Positions 45,578 through 54,495 of a stretch of DNA of 64,000 nt are shown piece after piece. The notes beneath the pieces were generated by a model that was given only the letters and a program-made list of their open reading frames with translations, was not told the DNA's origin and did not search any database. Every line of letters starts with the position of its first letter. The stretch's first letter is position 1. The translations under genes and the position numbers were made by a program. Source of the stretch: Clostridium punense (GTDB taxonomy: Bacteria > Bacillota > Clostridia > Clostridiales > Clostridiaceae); the NCBI RefSeq assembly GCF_017874425.1, contig NZ_JAGGLL010000002.1, forward strand, positions 62,001 through 126,000, read 5' to 3'.

Positions 45578-46015
45578 TACGTCACGTCCCTTCAATTATA
45601 ATTTTGTCTTTAAGTTGTGATATTGCTCTAATCCATACTTTGTAATCACTATTAAAATATTAGCTACTTTTTATATTTTTCGCTCTTTTTAGCTATTACT
45701 TTACAAAAATTTAGAAACTTATATGTGTTTTTTTTAAAAAACTTAGTTTTATTATATATTTATTCAAAACTAACCTTTAATATTATTAAACAATCTATTT
45801 TTAGCTTAGTTGTTTTTAATTTTTTAGATGTTCTATTATTGATATTTAACGACTATTGCTTCTTTAAGCTAAATTTATAAGTAATGTTAAATTAATATTT
45901 TCATAGTTTTCATAAGCCTCAACTTACTAAGAGTAATTCTTTGGTGTTAAAGTGGTTTCTCATTAGTTTTAATGTTAAAATATAAATAATTATTGTAGAT
46001 TAGAGGTTATTTACT
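45578..46015. other. Gap between divergent cheX and lytS-type genes
   Basis: No gene or structured RNA recognised in 438 bp of AT-rich DNA; holds promoters for both sides. Confidence 0.3.
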
Positions 46016-47692
46016 ATGAATTTATTGAAAAACCTTATAAATAATTTAGGTTATGTAGTTATTATTGCATTAATAATCTCTGACCTGCCTGGAGTTAAGA
46101 AAATTATTCAAAGAGATGAATTTAGAAAAAGAGAGCTTGCCATATTATCCTTAACCTTTGCAATTTTTGGTATTATCGGAACCTATTCAGGTACAGATGT
46201 TTATGGTGCTATTGCCAACACCCGAATAATAGGGGTAATGGCTGGTGGTATTCTTTGTGGTCCTGTGGTTGGAATTATTTCTGGTACTATTGCTGGAATT
46301 CATAGATTTACCTATGATATTGGCGGTATAACTTCAATTCCCTGTGCCATAGCTACACTTCTTGCTGGATTGATTTCTGCTTTACTATATAAAAGAGGCA
46401 CTAATTATAACAAGTGGTTTTATGGGTTTCTAGGTGGCTTCATCATGGAAAGCATCGAAATGCTTCTTATTTTGTTAATTTCAAAGCCCTATGAAAGTGC
46501 AGTTTCAATAGTTAAAAGCATTTATTTGCCTATGAGTTTTACCAATGCCTTAGGTATTAGCATTCTCATACTTCTCATACAGAAGATTTTTAAAGAAAAA
46601 GAGCAAATTGCTGCTAATCAAGCTCAGCTAGCTCTTGAGATAGCAAATAAAACTCTTCCCTATTTTAGAGAAGTAACTAGTGACTCCCTAAGGAAGATTT
46701 GTTCTATCATAAGAGAATCTACTAATGCTGCAGCAGTTTCAATTACGGATACAAAGAAGGTGTTAGCTCATGTTGGACTAGGATCAGATCATCATAGAGC
46801 TGGAAGTCCCATCCTTACTACTGCAACCAAAGAAGTAATATCAAATGGTAAAATGAATATTTTAAATTGTGCTGAAGAAATAAAATGCTTTTCTCATGAT
46901 TGTCCACTTAAGTCAGCAATTATTGTTCCTCTTAAGGAAAATGAGGAAGTTATTGGCACTTTAAAGCTCTATTATTCAGTAGAAAATGGTATTTCCTATA
47001 CAACTGAAAACTTGGCTATTGGGCTATCTCACTTAATTTCAACTCAGCTTGAAATTAGTAAGGTTGGTCAACTTAAAGATATGGCTACAAAATCAGAAAT
47101 TAAAGCTCTCCAAGCTCAGATTAATCCTCATTTTCTTTTTAATGCCTTAAATACAATTGTATCTTTTTTAAGGTTTAATCCTAATAAAGCAAGAGAGCTT
47201 ATTGTTAATCTTTCCAATTATTTAAGATATAATATTGAAAACACTAGTACCTTCGTAGACATCAGTAAGGAACTTGAACAAGTCAAAGCTTATGTAGAAA
47301 TTGAAAAAGCTAGATTTGGAGATAAGCTACAGGTTGCCTACGATATAGATGAAAGCATAATCCTTAAGATTCCTTCCCTAATAATTCAACCTCTAGTTGA
47401 AAACTCCATAAAGCACGGAATTCTTGAAGGTTCTAGCAGTGGTAATGTAAAGATTACTGTAAAGAAGTATGATTCAAAGCATACCATAGTTATAGTAGAA
47501 GATGATGGTATAGGTATTTCTCCTCATATCATTGAGGCTATAAAAACTAATACTATTCAAGAAAATAAAATTGGCTTATCCAATGTGAATAGCAGGCTAA
47601 AATATATATACGGAAAAGGACTAATTATTGAAAGACTTCATAAGGGTACTAAGATTAGTTTTATAATTAATGATAAAGAGAAAGGCGGTTAA
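46016..47692 (+). CDS. LytS-type sensor histidine kinase
   Basis: A 558-residue membrane kinase. The N-terminal 5TM-LYT sensor (about 1-200) has NTRIIGVMAGGILCGPVVGIISG and IAGIHRFTYDIGGITSIPC. A GAF-like domain (about 215-345) follows. Next is the HisK domain, with the phospho-acceptor His near 372 in QINPHFLFNALNTI and an ATPase with PLVENSIKHG and GIGLSNVNSRL. The family includes LytS, BtsS and YpdA; the last two sense pyruvate. The regulator gene follows four bases after the stop, and cstA, a pyruvate-importer family, comes next. The ribosome site is weak. Confidence 0.93.
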   Translation: MNLLKNLINNLGYVVIIALIISDLPGVKKIIQRDEFRKRELAILSLTFAIFGIIGTYSGTDVYGAIANTRIIGVMAGGILCGPVVGIISGTIAGIHRFTYDIGGITSIPCAIATLLAGLISALLYKRGTNYNKWFYGFLGGFIMESIEMLLILLISKPYESAVSIVKSIYLPMSFTNALGISILILLIQKIFKEKEQIAANQAQLALEIANKTLPYFREVTSDSLRKICSIIRESTNAAAVSITDTKKVLAHVGLGSDHHRAGSPILTTATKEVISNGKMNILNCAEEIKCFSHDCPLKSAIIVPLKENEEVIGTLKLYYSVENGISYTTENLAIGLSHLISTQLEISKVGQLKDMATKSEIKALQAQINPHFLFNALNTIVSFLRFNPNKARELIVNLSNYLRYNIENTSTFVDISKELEQVKAYVEIEKARFGDKLQVAYDIDESIILKIPSLIIQPLVENSIKHGILEGSSSGNVKITVKKYDSKHTIVIVEDDGIGISPHIIEAIKTNTIQENKIGLSNVNSRLKYIYGKGLIIERLHKGTKISFIINDKEKGG

Positions 47693-47696
47693 ATCT

Positions 47697-48398
47697 ATGA
47701 ACTGTATCATAATAGATGATGAATTTCCTGCCATAGAGGAGTTAAGTTACTTCATTAATAATTATAGTTCCATTATAATTATTGAAAAATTTGATGATAG
47801 CATAAAAGCTCTCCAGTTTGTTCAAAATAATTCTGTAGATATAATTTTCTTAGACATTAATATGCCCAAACTTGATGGTATGACTTTCAGCAGAGTAATA
47901 AACACCTTAAAAAGCAAACCGCTTATTGTGTTTATTAGTGCTTATAGAGAGCATGCTCTTGAAGCCTTTGAGGTTTCTGCCTTTGATTATATTCTAAAAC
48001 CCTATCCTGAGGATAGGATTATAGCTACACTAAAAAAATTAGAAAACTCCACTATATCAATAAGTAGTAAAGATAAACTTACTCTTTGGAAAAATGAAAA
48101 ATTAGTTGTAGTTTCTATTGGTGAAGTATGCTATTGTAAAGCTAATGAACATGAAGTATTAGTTTATACAAAAAAAGAAGAGTTTAAAATCACCTCTAGT
48201 ATTAGTGATTTTCATAAGAAACTTCCTCATAATAATTTCTTTAAGTGTCATCGTTCCTACATTGTAAATTTGGATAAAATAAAGGAAATTATTCCTTGGT
48301 TTAACAATACTTATCTATTAAAACTTCAAGACATGGAAGAAGAAATTCCTGTTAGTAGACATAACTTATCAAAATTTAAGCAACTTATGGGCATATAA
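47697..48398 (+). CDS. LytTR-type response regulator
   Basis: A 233-residue partner of the preceding kinase. The receiver (1-120) has acidic residues DDE at 7-9, phospho-acceptor Asp53 in FLDINMPKLDG and the Lys of YILKPYPEDR. The LytTR DNA-binding domain (about 135-233) has VVSIGEVCYCKANEHEVLVYT, FFKCHRSYIVNLDKI and EIPVSRHNL. LytTR proteins bind direct repeats about 21 bp apart. The ATG at 47697 follows AAAGGCGG. The cstA promoter 65-110 bp downstream is the obvious target. Confidence 0.94.
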   Translation: MNCIIIDDEFPAIEELSYFINNYSSIIIIEKFDDSIKALQFVQNNSVDIIFLDINMPKLDGMTFSRVINTLKSKPLIVFISAYREHALEAFEVSAFDYILKPYPEDRIIATLKKLENSTISISSKDKLTLWKNEKLVVVSIGEVCYCKANEHEVLVYTKKEEFKITSSISDFHKKLPHNNFFKCHRSYIVNLDKIKEIIPWFNNTYLLKLQDMEEEIPVSRHNLSKFKQLMGI

Positions 48399-48408
48399 AT
48401 GTATTTTA

Positions 48409-48468
48409 TGTGCTCTTTTTGTTATTTAGTGAGCTTTTCCATGTAAACCTATTCATATGTTTTATAAT
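48409..48468 (+). promoter_or_regulatory. Candidate LytTR-controlled promoter of cstA
   Basis: Two loosely similar half-sites TGTGCTCTTTTT (48409-48420) and GTGAGCTTTTCC (48429-48440), about 20 bp apart, precede a TATAAT -10 box (48463-48468). No good -35 hexamer sits 17 bp upstream of it, as expected for an activated promoter. The half-site match is weak. Confidence 0.4.
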
Positions 48469-48512
48469 ATAAATAGAAAACATATTTACAATTTAATAGG
48501 GGGGATTTATAA

Positions 48513-49949
48513 ATGGTATCATTTTTTCTTTCAATTGTTGCTTTAATTGTTGGCTACTTCGTTTACAGCAAAATAGTTGAAAAAGCTTTTGGGGCAGATG
48601 AAAAAATTCAAACACCAGCTATAAGACTTGAAGATGGTGTAGACTTTGTTAAAATGCCAGGTTGGAAGATTTTCTTAATTCAATTCCTAAACATTGCTGG
48701 TACAGGCCCAATTTTTGGTGCTATTGCAGGTGCCTTATGGGGACCAGTTGCATTTTTATGGATTGTTCTGGGTTCTATTTTTGCTGGTGGTGTACATGAT
48801 TATTTATCTGGAATGTTATCTGTGCGACATGATGGCGCAAGTATTCCTGAAGTAGTTGGAAAGTACCTTGGACCTGGCTTTAAAAACTTCATGCGAGGTT
48901 TTTCAGTTATAGTTCTTATACTTGTAGGGGTAGTTTTTATCACAACTCCAGCAAATCTTTTAGCTATACTTACCCCAGAGTCCCTTGACGTTAAATTCTG
49001 GGTTTATGTAATCTTTGCTTATTATATATTAGCAACCTTACTTCCAATAGATAAGCTTATAGGTAAGATTTACCCAATATTTGGTGTTTGCCTTTTAGTT
49101 ATGGCTCTAGGAGTATCAGGTGGCATAATCTTTGGTGGTTATAATATTCCTGAAATTACTTTAGCAAACCTTCATCCAAAGGGACTTCCTATTTGGCCGC
49201 TTATGTTTATATCTATAGCCTGTGGAGCTATATCTGGTTTCCACTCAACGCAATCTCCTATGATGGCAAGATGTATAACTTCTGAAAAGCAAGGTAGAGC
49301 AATATTTTATGGTTCAATGATAGCTGAAGGTGTCGTTGCCTTAATTTGGGCAGCAGCTGCAATTGCTTTCTTTGGTAGCACTGGAGAATTAAATGCCCAA
49401 ATGACCGCTAACGGCGGACAGGGTTGGGTTGTAAGTACAATTTCAACTACTTTACTTGGTAAATTTGGAGGAGCTCTTGCAATACTTGGGGTTATAGCAT
49501 GCCCAGTTACTTCAGGAGATACAGCCTTTAGAAGTGCAAGACTTACTATTGCCGACTTTTTAGGATATAAACAAGGACCAATGAAAAATAGACTTGTAAT
49601 AACCATTCCTCTATTTGTTATTGGATTTATTTTAACAAGAATAGATTTTAACATTCTTTGGAGATACTTTGCATGGTCTAACCAAACTTTAGCCATGATA
49701 GTTCTTTGGGCTTCAGCCATGTATTTAGCTTTAAGAAAACAAATCCATTGGATTGCTACCTTGCCAGCTGTCTTTATGACTGGAGTTTCTATTACTTACA
49801 TTCTTGTAGCACCAGAAGGCTTTAAGCTTTCCTCTTCAATAGCTTATCCAGTTGGAATAATAGCTGCTATTGGGGCTTTAGTAATATTCTTAATGGCAGC
49901 TAAGAAGAAGGTTGAAAGTGCAGATACAAATAAGGAAATTAGCGCTTAA
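48513..49949 (+). CDS. cstA: CstA-family carbon starvation protein / pyruvate transporter
   Basis: A 478-residue polytopic membrane protein with family blocks QFLNIAGTGPIFGAIAGALWGP, GGVHDYLSGMLSVRHDGASIPEVVGKYLG, SGFHSTQSPMMARCI and CPVTSGDTAFRSARLTIADF. CstA and BtsT (YjiY) import pyruvate or peptides when carbon runs low. It is shorter than the ~700-residue E. coli proteins, as is common for the Gram-positive type. GGGGGG precedes the ATG. The LytS/LytR-type genes directly upstream probably control it. Confidence 0.93.
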   Translation: MVSFFLSIVALIVGYFVYSKIVEKAFGADEKIQTPAIRLEDGVDFVKMPGWKIFLIQFLNIAGTGPIFGAIAGALWGPVAFLWIVLGSIFAGGVHDYLSGMLSVRHDGASIPEVVGKYLGPGFKNFMRGFSVIVLILVGVVFITTPANLLAILTPESLDVKFWVYVIFAYYILATLLPIDKLIGKIYPIFGVCLLVMALGVSGGIIFGGYNIPEITLANLHPKGLPIWPLMFISIACGAISGFHSTQSPMMARCITSEKQGRAIFYGSMIAEGVVALIWAAAAIAFFGSTGELNAQMTANGGQGWVVSTISTTLLGKFGGALAILGVIACPVTSGDTAFRSARLTIADFLGYKQGPMKNRLVITIPLFVIGFILTRIDFNILWRYFAWSNQTLAMIVLWASAMYLALRKQIHWIATLPAVFMTGVSITYILVAPEGFKLSSSIAYPVGIIAAIGALVIFLMAAKKKVESADTNKEISA

Positions 49950-50040
49950 TCAATCCCTTTAATATATTTAATTTGTTAAATACATTAATTCTCTAAATAA
50001 ATCACTTGTTAAAGGTATATTTAAAGAAGTAATTTATCAC

Positions 50041-50096
50041 TGGGAACCAAATTGAAGACTTACTTGTATATATTTGTTTAGCTTGGTTCCCATAAA
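50041..50096 (+). repeat. Dispersed palindromic repeat, copy E
   Basis: TGGGAACCAA and TTGGTTCCCA form a perfect 10-bp stem; the ~35-base interior differs from the other copies. It lies 92 bp after cstA and immediately before MITE copy 2. Confidence 0.65.
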
Positions 50097-50105
50097 GCTT
50101 TCTAA

Positions 50106-50280
50106 GGCATCTGAAAATAAATAACAAGTCCAAGATGTGAAGGCTATTTTGCGTTCACAAGCAAGCTTGTGCCGACAAAGAAACAGGTTCCGCAGATAGT
50201 GGGGCTATCAAAGGGTTCTGTTGACGCAGTATATCACAAAATAGACGAGCAGATTGACTTATTTATTTTTTGAAGATGCC
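50106..50280 (+). mobile_element. MITE-like element, copy 2
   Basis: Same ends (GGCATCTGAAAATAAATAAC ... TGAAGATGCC) and nearly identical central and right parts as copy 1. It is flanked by TAA on both sides (50103-50105 and 50281-50283). The left interior differs and carries an extra palindrome CACAAGCAAGCTTGTG. CTATTTTG still pairs with CAAAATAG. No coding frame. Confidence 0.8.
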
Positions 50281-50318
50281 TAAGATAAATAGAAGCAATT
50301 ATCCCCTTGAAAGCTATA

Positions 50319-50370
50319 AAACTTCCAAATTAGTGTACCCCACAGCACATACACTAATTGGAAGTTTTTT
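50319..50370. terminator. Bidirectional terminator between cstA and the GNAT gene
   Basis: Arms AACTTCCAAATTAGTGTA and TACACTAATTGGAAGTT pair almost perfectly; plus-strand tail TTTTTTAT. It lies between cstA (plus) and the GNAT gene (minus), beyond the two repeat elements. Confidence 0.85.
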
Positions 50371-50392
50371 TATAATTAATCTAGGTTTTTAG

Positions 50393-51280
50393 TTATAGCT
50401 CATAATAATTCATGGTAGAAGTTTCTTCAAAGCCACAGGATTTGTAAAGATTTAACGCATTACTATTTTTAGCTTCTACTTGCAGCATTATATCTTTTGC
50501 TCCTTTTTCTTTAAGTATTTCAATGGCTTTTATTAATATTTCTCGACCATAACCTCTGCCACGATATTCAGGTCTTACACCAAGGCCAAAAATTCCGCCT
50601 ACTCCATTAGTAATTTCTAGGTTAACCTTACCTATTATTTTTTCTTCTAATTCTGCTACATATATGAACAAGCCACATTTTTCCTCTTCTTCTGGCTTTG
50701 AAATTTCCTGTTCATTAAATTCTTCGTTAAAGTATATGGAGTTTTGATAAGCAATTTCTCTACCATCATTATTTTTAGCTTTTCTTAGTATAATGTTATT
50801 TTTCTCAAATTGTTTATTTGCTTCTTTTTTCACAAACATTTCATACTCTGAATGATGATGAGTGGCTCCCAACAATTTTATAAATTCAATACCTGAAGCC
50901 GAATTATTATCACTAAGTAAAAGCACAGTTTTGGGATTTCTTCTGTTTATTTCATCCTTAACTAATAAGAATAACTTTTTAAATATCCCCATTCTTCTAA
51001 ACTCTGGGTGGACCATTCCATTTATTTCCATAGTGTCTCTGCCAAATTGGCATATCCCAAGGTACCCAATGAGAGTTTCTTTATGGAAGTACATAAACTC
51101 ATTAATGTTATTTAAGTATCCCACCTGTTTTTCGGCTCTATTTAGTTTAAAATCCAACTCTAATTTTAATGCAACTCCATCAAATGCTATGCAAATATCT
51201 TGTAATTCATTAATATGTTTATAGTCCGTAAAATCTAACTTTTCCTTCAGTCTTATACTAAAGTCATTAACATTTTCCAT
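50393..51280 (-). CDS. Tandem GNAT acetyltransferase
   Basis: A 295-residue protein of two GNAT folds. The first (about 1-150) has the acetyl-CoA loop region INGMVHPEFRRMGIFKKLF, the second (about 160-295) LGVRPEYRGRGYGREIL followed by NSNALNLYKSCGF. The second R-G-R-G-Y-G loop is canonical; the first, RRMGIF, is degenerate, so only the C-terminal domain may be catalytic. Small-molecule or peptide amines are possible acceptors. It is monocistronic, with a weak GGGGG ribosome site. Confidence 0.86.
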   Translation of the reverse strand: MENVNDFSIRLKEKLDFTDYKHINELQDICIAFDGVALKLELDFKLNRAEKQVGYLNNINEFMYFHKETLIGYLGICQFGRDTMEINGMVHPEFRRMGIFKKLFLLVKDEINRRNPKTVLLLSDNNSASGIEFIKLLGATHHHSEYEMFVKKEANKQFEKNNIILRKAKNNDGREIAYQNSIYFNEEFNEQEISKPEEEEKCGLFIYVAELEEKIIGKVNLEITNGVGGIFGLGVRPEYRGRGYGREILIKAIEILKEKGAKDIMLQVEAKNSNALNLYKSCGFEETSTMNYYEL

Positions 51281-51428
51281 AAGATTAAGCCCCCAATACT
51301 CTTTAGATTAAATCCACATTTTTCATGTATAATTATATTAAATCACATTTTATTATGGCAGGGAACATAATTTTGTCTTACTTAATGTTTTTCCAAAGTG
51401 AAATTATTCACGGATTAACAATAGATTT

Positions 51429-52112
51429 TTACCCTTCCTTAAATGCCCTAATAAATTTCCCTTCTAGCTTGCTGCTGTTTTTCACAATATAAAGGACTAT
51501 TATAATAATAATTGCCCATCCCCATATTGGTATTATTAAATTAGATGAACCTATAGCTGAAGCACCTAGTATTTCCCAAGGTCTTGTTAGTATAAGTATG
51601 GTAAAGTATCTACTTAACTTCATTGTACTAAGTCCTACTAATAATCCTATTGCATCATCTGGCAAAAATGGTAGCAAGAACAGTATTCCTACTAATAATT
51701 CTCCTTTTTTTGAGGAGATTAGTTTTTCATACTTCTGTGTAATTTTAGGACTTACAAGCTTACTTGTAAAAGGTTTCCCAAACTTCCTTGCAAGTAAAAA
51801 TACCACTAAGGACCCACTTATTATTGCTAGGAAACTAATTAAAAAGGATTGCCACATTCCAAATATATTCCCACCAACTACTGCACTTACATTGCTTGGA
51901 ATTGGTGCAATAATTACAGACATAAATTGAATGAGAAAAAATATACCATAAGCCTTTTCACCACAACTTTGAATATACTCTTTAAAAGTATCAATTGAAG
52001 ACATTGCCGTGAAGATCCCTTGCACTTTACAGAAGAAAATCATTCCTAAAATAAACCCTATTGCTATGATTAATCCAAAGGTGAATTTAACTTTTTCCTT
52101 ATTCTTACTCAT
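51429..52112 (-). CDS. VTT-domain (TVP38/TMEM64, DedA-like) membrane protein
   Basis: A 227-residue inner-membrane protein with about five hydrophobic segments. The VTT core includes APIPSNVSAVVGGNIFGMWQSF, AKFGKPF-like LARKFGKPFTSKLV, and FLLPFLPDDAIGLLVGLSTM; the PDD pair is the usual family mark. Relatives scramble or flip phospholipids and lipid carriers. Its ATG at 52112 overlaps the stop of the upstream papain-like gene, so the two are probably coupled. Confidence 0.88.
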   Translation of the reverse strand: MSKNKEKVKFTFGLIIAIGFILGMIFFCKVQGIFTAMSSIDTFKEYIQSCGEKAYGIFFLIQFMSVIIAPIPSNVSAVVGGNIFGMWQSFLISFLAIISGSLVVFLLARKFGKPFTSKLVSPKITQKYEKLISSKKGELLVGILFLLPFLPDDAIGLLVGLSTMKLSRYFTILILTRPWEILGASAIGSSNLIIPIWGWAIIIIIVLYIVKNSSKLEGKFIRAFKEG

Positions 52113-52695
52113 AAGCCACCCTTAATTCCATAGGTTGAAAACCTCCTGAAGAATAACCTACACTACTACCTTTTAGCTCCTTAAGATTTCCTTTAAAAAT
52201 CATATCCCCCTTTGAGTTAAGTAGGGTTGCAGGTTTAACTAAATTTCTTGACATATTAAAATCTAAAATACTACTTTGGTTTAAAATATGATACACAAAC
52301 TCCGAGCACAAAAATCTATTTTCATAACACACTTCCTTGTTTAGAAGATTATGTATAAGCCCTATGTAATTGTATTTATACTTATTGCTATTCTCTATGA
52401 AATTGTTAACTAATTGTGTAGCCTTTTCATACTGTTCCTTTGAAACTTCAATTTCTATAATAGCTCCAGGCAAGTTCTTACTGAACTTGTATAATCCTTC
52501 ATTGAGATTCTCATGTTTAAATCTGCCTATAAAAGGATTAAAAGTATATTTTCTTGCAAAGCTATACATATTATTAAGATCCTTATCTAAGGAAATTGCA
52601 GCATGAGTATACTCATCTTTGGTAAATAGCCCAATTAATTTTGAAACTGTTGAATTTGTTCTTGTAAGAACTATATATAAATAATATTTTTCCAT
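52105..52695 (-). CDS. Permuted papain-fold (NlpC/P60-like, YiiX-type) protein
   Basis: A 196-residue protein with a catalytic-type His in DEYTHAAISLDKDL (about 27-40) before the Cys in NRFLCSEFVYHIL (about 128-140). This H-then-C order is that of circularly permuted NlpC/P60 enzymes such as YiiX, which act on amide or lipid ester bonds at the membrane. No signal peptide is seen. It overlaps the VTT gene by 8 bp, suggesting that both work on membrane lipids or lipoproteins. GGAGGG precedes the ATG. Confidence 0.75.
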   Translation of the reverse strand: MEKYYLYIVLTRTNSTVSKLIGLFTKDEYTHAAISLDKDLNNMYSFARKYTFNPFIGRFKHENLNEGLYKFSKNLPGAIIEIEVSKEQYEKATQLVNNFIENSNKYKYNYIGLIHNLLNKEVCYENRFLCSEFVYHILNQSSILDFNMSRNLVKPATLLNSKGDMIFKGNLKELKGSSVGYSSGGFQPMELRVAYE

Positions 52696-52868
52696 TTATG
52701 ATTCCCTCCAAAACTCCATTACCGAACTGTATGATATAATCATAACAAGGAAATCTTAAATAATTACTTGTATAAACCTTAAGAACTTCTTAAGATTTAC
52801 TAAAATTCTCCTTTTATTCTTTACAAGGTTCTTTGTATACAGGCTTCTCTAGGGTTATCCCCCTACGA

Positions 52869-52902
52869 CAAAAAAGGCCCAAGTGTTTTAACTTGAACCT
52901 TA
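52869..52902 (-). terminator. Terminator of the two-helix membrane protein gene
   Basis: AAGGTTCAAGT / ACTTGGGCCTT stem followed by TTTTTTGTCG on the minus strand, right after the stop at 52909. Confidence 0.75.
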
Positions 52903-52908
52903 AATTAC

Positions 52909-53508
52909 TTATTGATTTATTTCTAACAACTGAGTTATATATTGCTTTTCCACCACTTCAATAGGAATATTACATAACTTCTTACAATACTGCTTATCCC
53001 TTCTGGCAATTCTCCAACCAAAAAGGATAAAACTAACTGGTTCCCAAAGAGCTACCCATCCAATGATAAGTAAACTTTCCTTAACCATCTTCATAACTCT
53101 TACGTAAGAAAATTTATCTAGTATTTCTCCTAGTATCAAACAAAGTATTAAAAAAAGTATTCCTATAAAGAGATTTATCCTCCATTGGCGAAACTGTTCT
53201 TTTAAAAATATATTCATCTCCTTCAGCTTATAACAAAAGTGATAGTGAATGATTTTTTCAACTGTTTCCTTTTCTTTTTGAGTTAATCCGTCTTTAATAA
53301 TAACAAGTAAGTCTACTTTTTGATTTACAGGATAACATTTTATAGCTTTAAATAAATATTCTTCTATGGACTTATTAAGGCTCTCTTGTAAAGATGAAAT
53401 ACTACCATTATCCTTTAGTAAATCCTCTTTACATTTTATATCTATATTTATTTCTGCAACTTCCTTGTGATTTGCTTTATTGAAACTCCATTTTTTAGCT
53501 TTAGGCAC
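52909..53508 (-). CDS. Unknown membrane protein with two C-terminal helices
   Basis: Not recognised. The N-terminal ~105 residues are soluble and charged (INIDIKCKEDLLKDNGSISS, LFKAIKCYPVNQKVDLLVIIKDGL), with an alpha/beta look. Then come a membrane helix (INLFIGILFLILCLILGEIL), a second (LLIIGWVALWEPVSFILFGW) and a basic tail (RIARRDKQYCKKLCNIPIEV). It starts with a GTG at 53508 behind GGGGGG. It is single, between the papain-like gene and the lysine-riboswitch operon, with repeat copy F upstream. Confidence 0.7.
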   Translation of the reverse strand: MPKAKKWSFNKANHKEVAEINIDIKCKEDLLKDNGSISSLQESLNKSIEEYLFKAIKCYPVNQKVDLLVIIKDGLTQKEKETVEKIIHYHFCYKLKEMNIFLKEQFRQWRINLFIGILFLILCLILGEILDKFSYVRVMKMVKESLLIIGWVALWEPVSFILFGWRIARRDKQYCKKLCNIPIEVVEKQYITQLLEINQ

Positions 53509-53594
53509 AATTTTATTCCCCCCAAAAATAGGATATATTTTTAATAGTATGTTCTTTTTTCAAGCTAATAACTTTTGCTCATTTCCAAAACTTC

Positions 53595-53649
53595 AGGGAA
53601 TCAATATAGGTTTATGTATAATTTACTTGTAGGTTTTGGTTCCCTATAG
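53595..53649 (+). repeat. Dispersed palindromic repeat, copy F
   Basis: CAGGGAATCAATATAGGT on the left and GGTTTTGGTTCCCTATA on the right, in the same order and spacing as copies B and C. Confidence 0.72.
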
Positions 53650-53739
53650 ATAAATTATATTAATATTACTACCTGTATATACATGAACACTTACTACTAA
53701 AAAATATTTGCTATTCTCATCAAAATTATTCTACCTATT

Positions 53740-54480
53740 CTAAATGCTTTTTAAAGTACGTCTTAAAAATTCTCTAGTTCTTGGTTGCGTTGGATTATTA
53801 AAAATTTCTTCTGGAGTTCCCTCTTCTGCAATAACCCCTTTATCCATAAACACAACACGGTGTGATACTTCCCTAGCAAACTCCATTTCGTGTGTTACTA
53901 CCAGCATGGTTATACCGCTTTCCCCAAGGTCTTTCATTACCTTAAGCACTTCTCCCACCATTTCTGGGTCTAAAGCAGAGGTTGGTTCATCAAATAGCAT
54001 CACATCAGGTTCCATGGAAAGAGCTCTCGCAATTGCTACACGCTGTTTTTGCCCCCCCGATAATTGTCTTGGCTTAGCATTGATATACTTGTCCATTCCA
54101 ACTACCTTTAAATATTTTTTTGCCACCTTTTCCGCTTCTTCTCTTGAACGATTTAGCACCTTAACTTGTCCTATTATGCAATTGTCAAGTACATTTTTAT
54201 TGTTGAAAAGATTAAATTGCTGAAATACCATACCAATCTTAGTTCTATAGTTAAGGGTATCGTGATTCGAATCCAATATATTTTCCCCTTTATAAATTAC
54301 TTGTCCGGTCGTTGGCTTTTCTAAGAGATTAATACAACGAAGAAGGGTAGACTTTCCTGAACCAGAGGATCCTATGATTGAAACTACCTCTCCTTTGTTC
54401 ACTTTAAAATCAATATCTTTTAACACTTCATGGTTACCAAAGGCTTTTCCTAAGTGTTGAATTTGAATTATATTTTCCAT
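53740..54480 (-). CDS. Amino-acid ABC transporter ATPase (GlnQ-like, predicted lysine uptake)
   Basis: The 246-residue ATPase of a polar amino-acid importer. Walker [10 protein letters not shown] is at 37-45, Q-loop VFQQFNLF, signature LSGGQ (about 139-143), Walker [15 protein letters not shown] and switch His in VTHEM. The gene is last in the minus-strand operon SBP - permease - ATPase. The lysine riboswitch in the operon leader points to lysine as the cargo. GAGGAGG precedes the ATG, 15 bp after the permease stop. Confidence 0.94.
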   Translation of the reverse strand: MENIIQIQHLGKAFGNHEVLKDIDFKVNKGEVVSIIGSSGSGKSTLLRCINLLEKPTTGQVIYKGENILDSNHDTLNYRTKIGMVFQQFNLFNNKNVLDNCIIGQVKVLNRSREEAEKVAKKYLKVVGMDKYINAKPRQLSGGQKQRVAIARALSMEPDVMLFDEPTSALDPEMVGEVLKVMKDLGESGITMLVVTHEMEFAREVSHRVVFMDKGVIAEEGTPEEIFNNPTQPRTREFLRRTLKSI

Positions 54481-54495
54481 AGCTATTCCTCCTCA

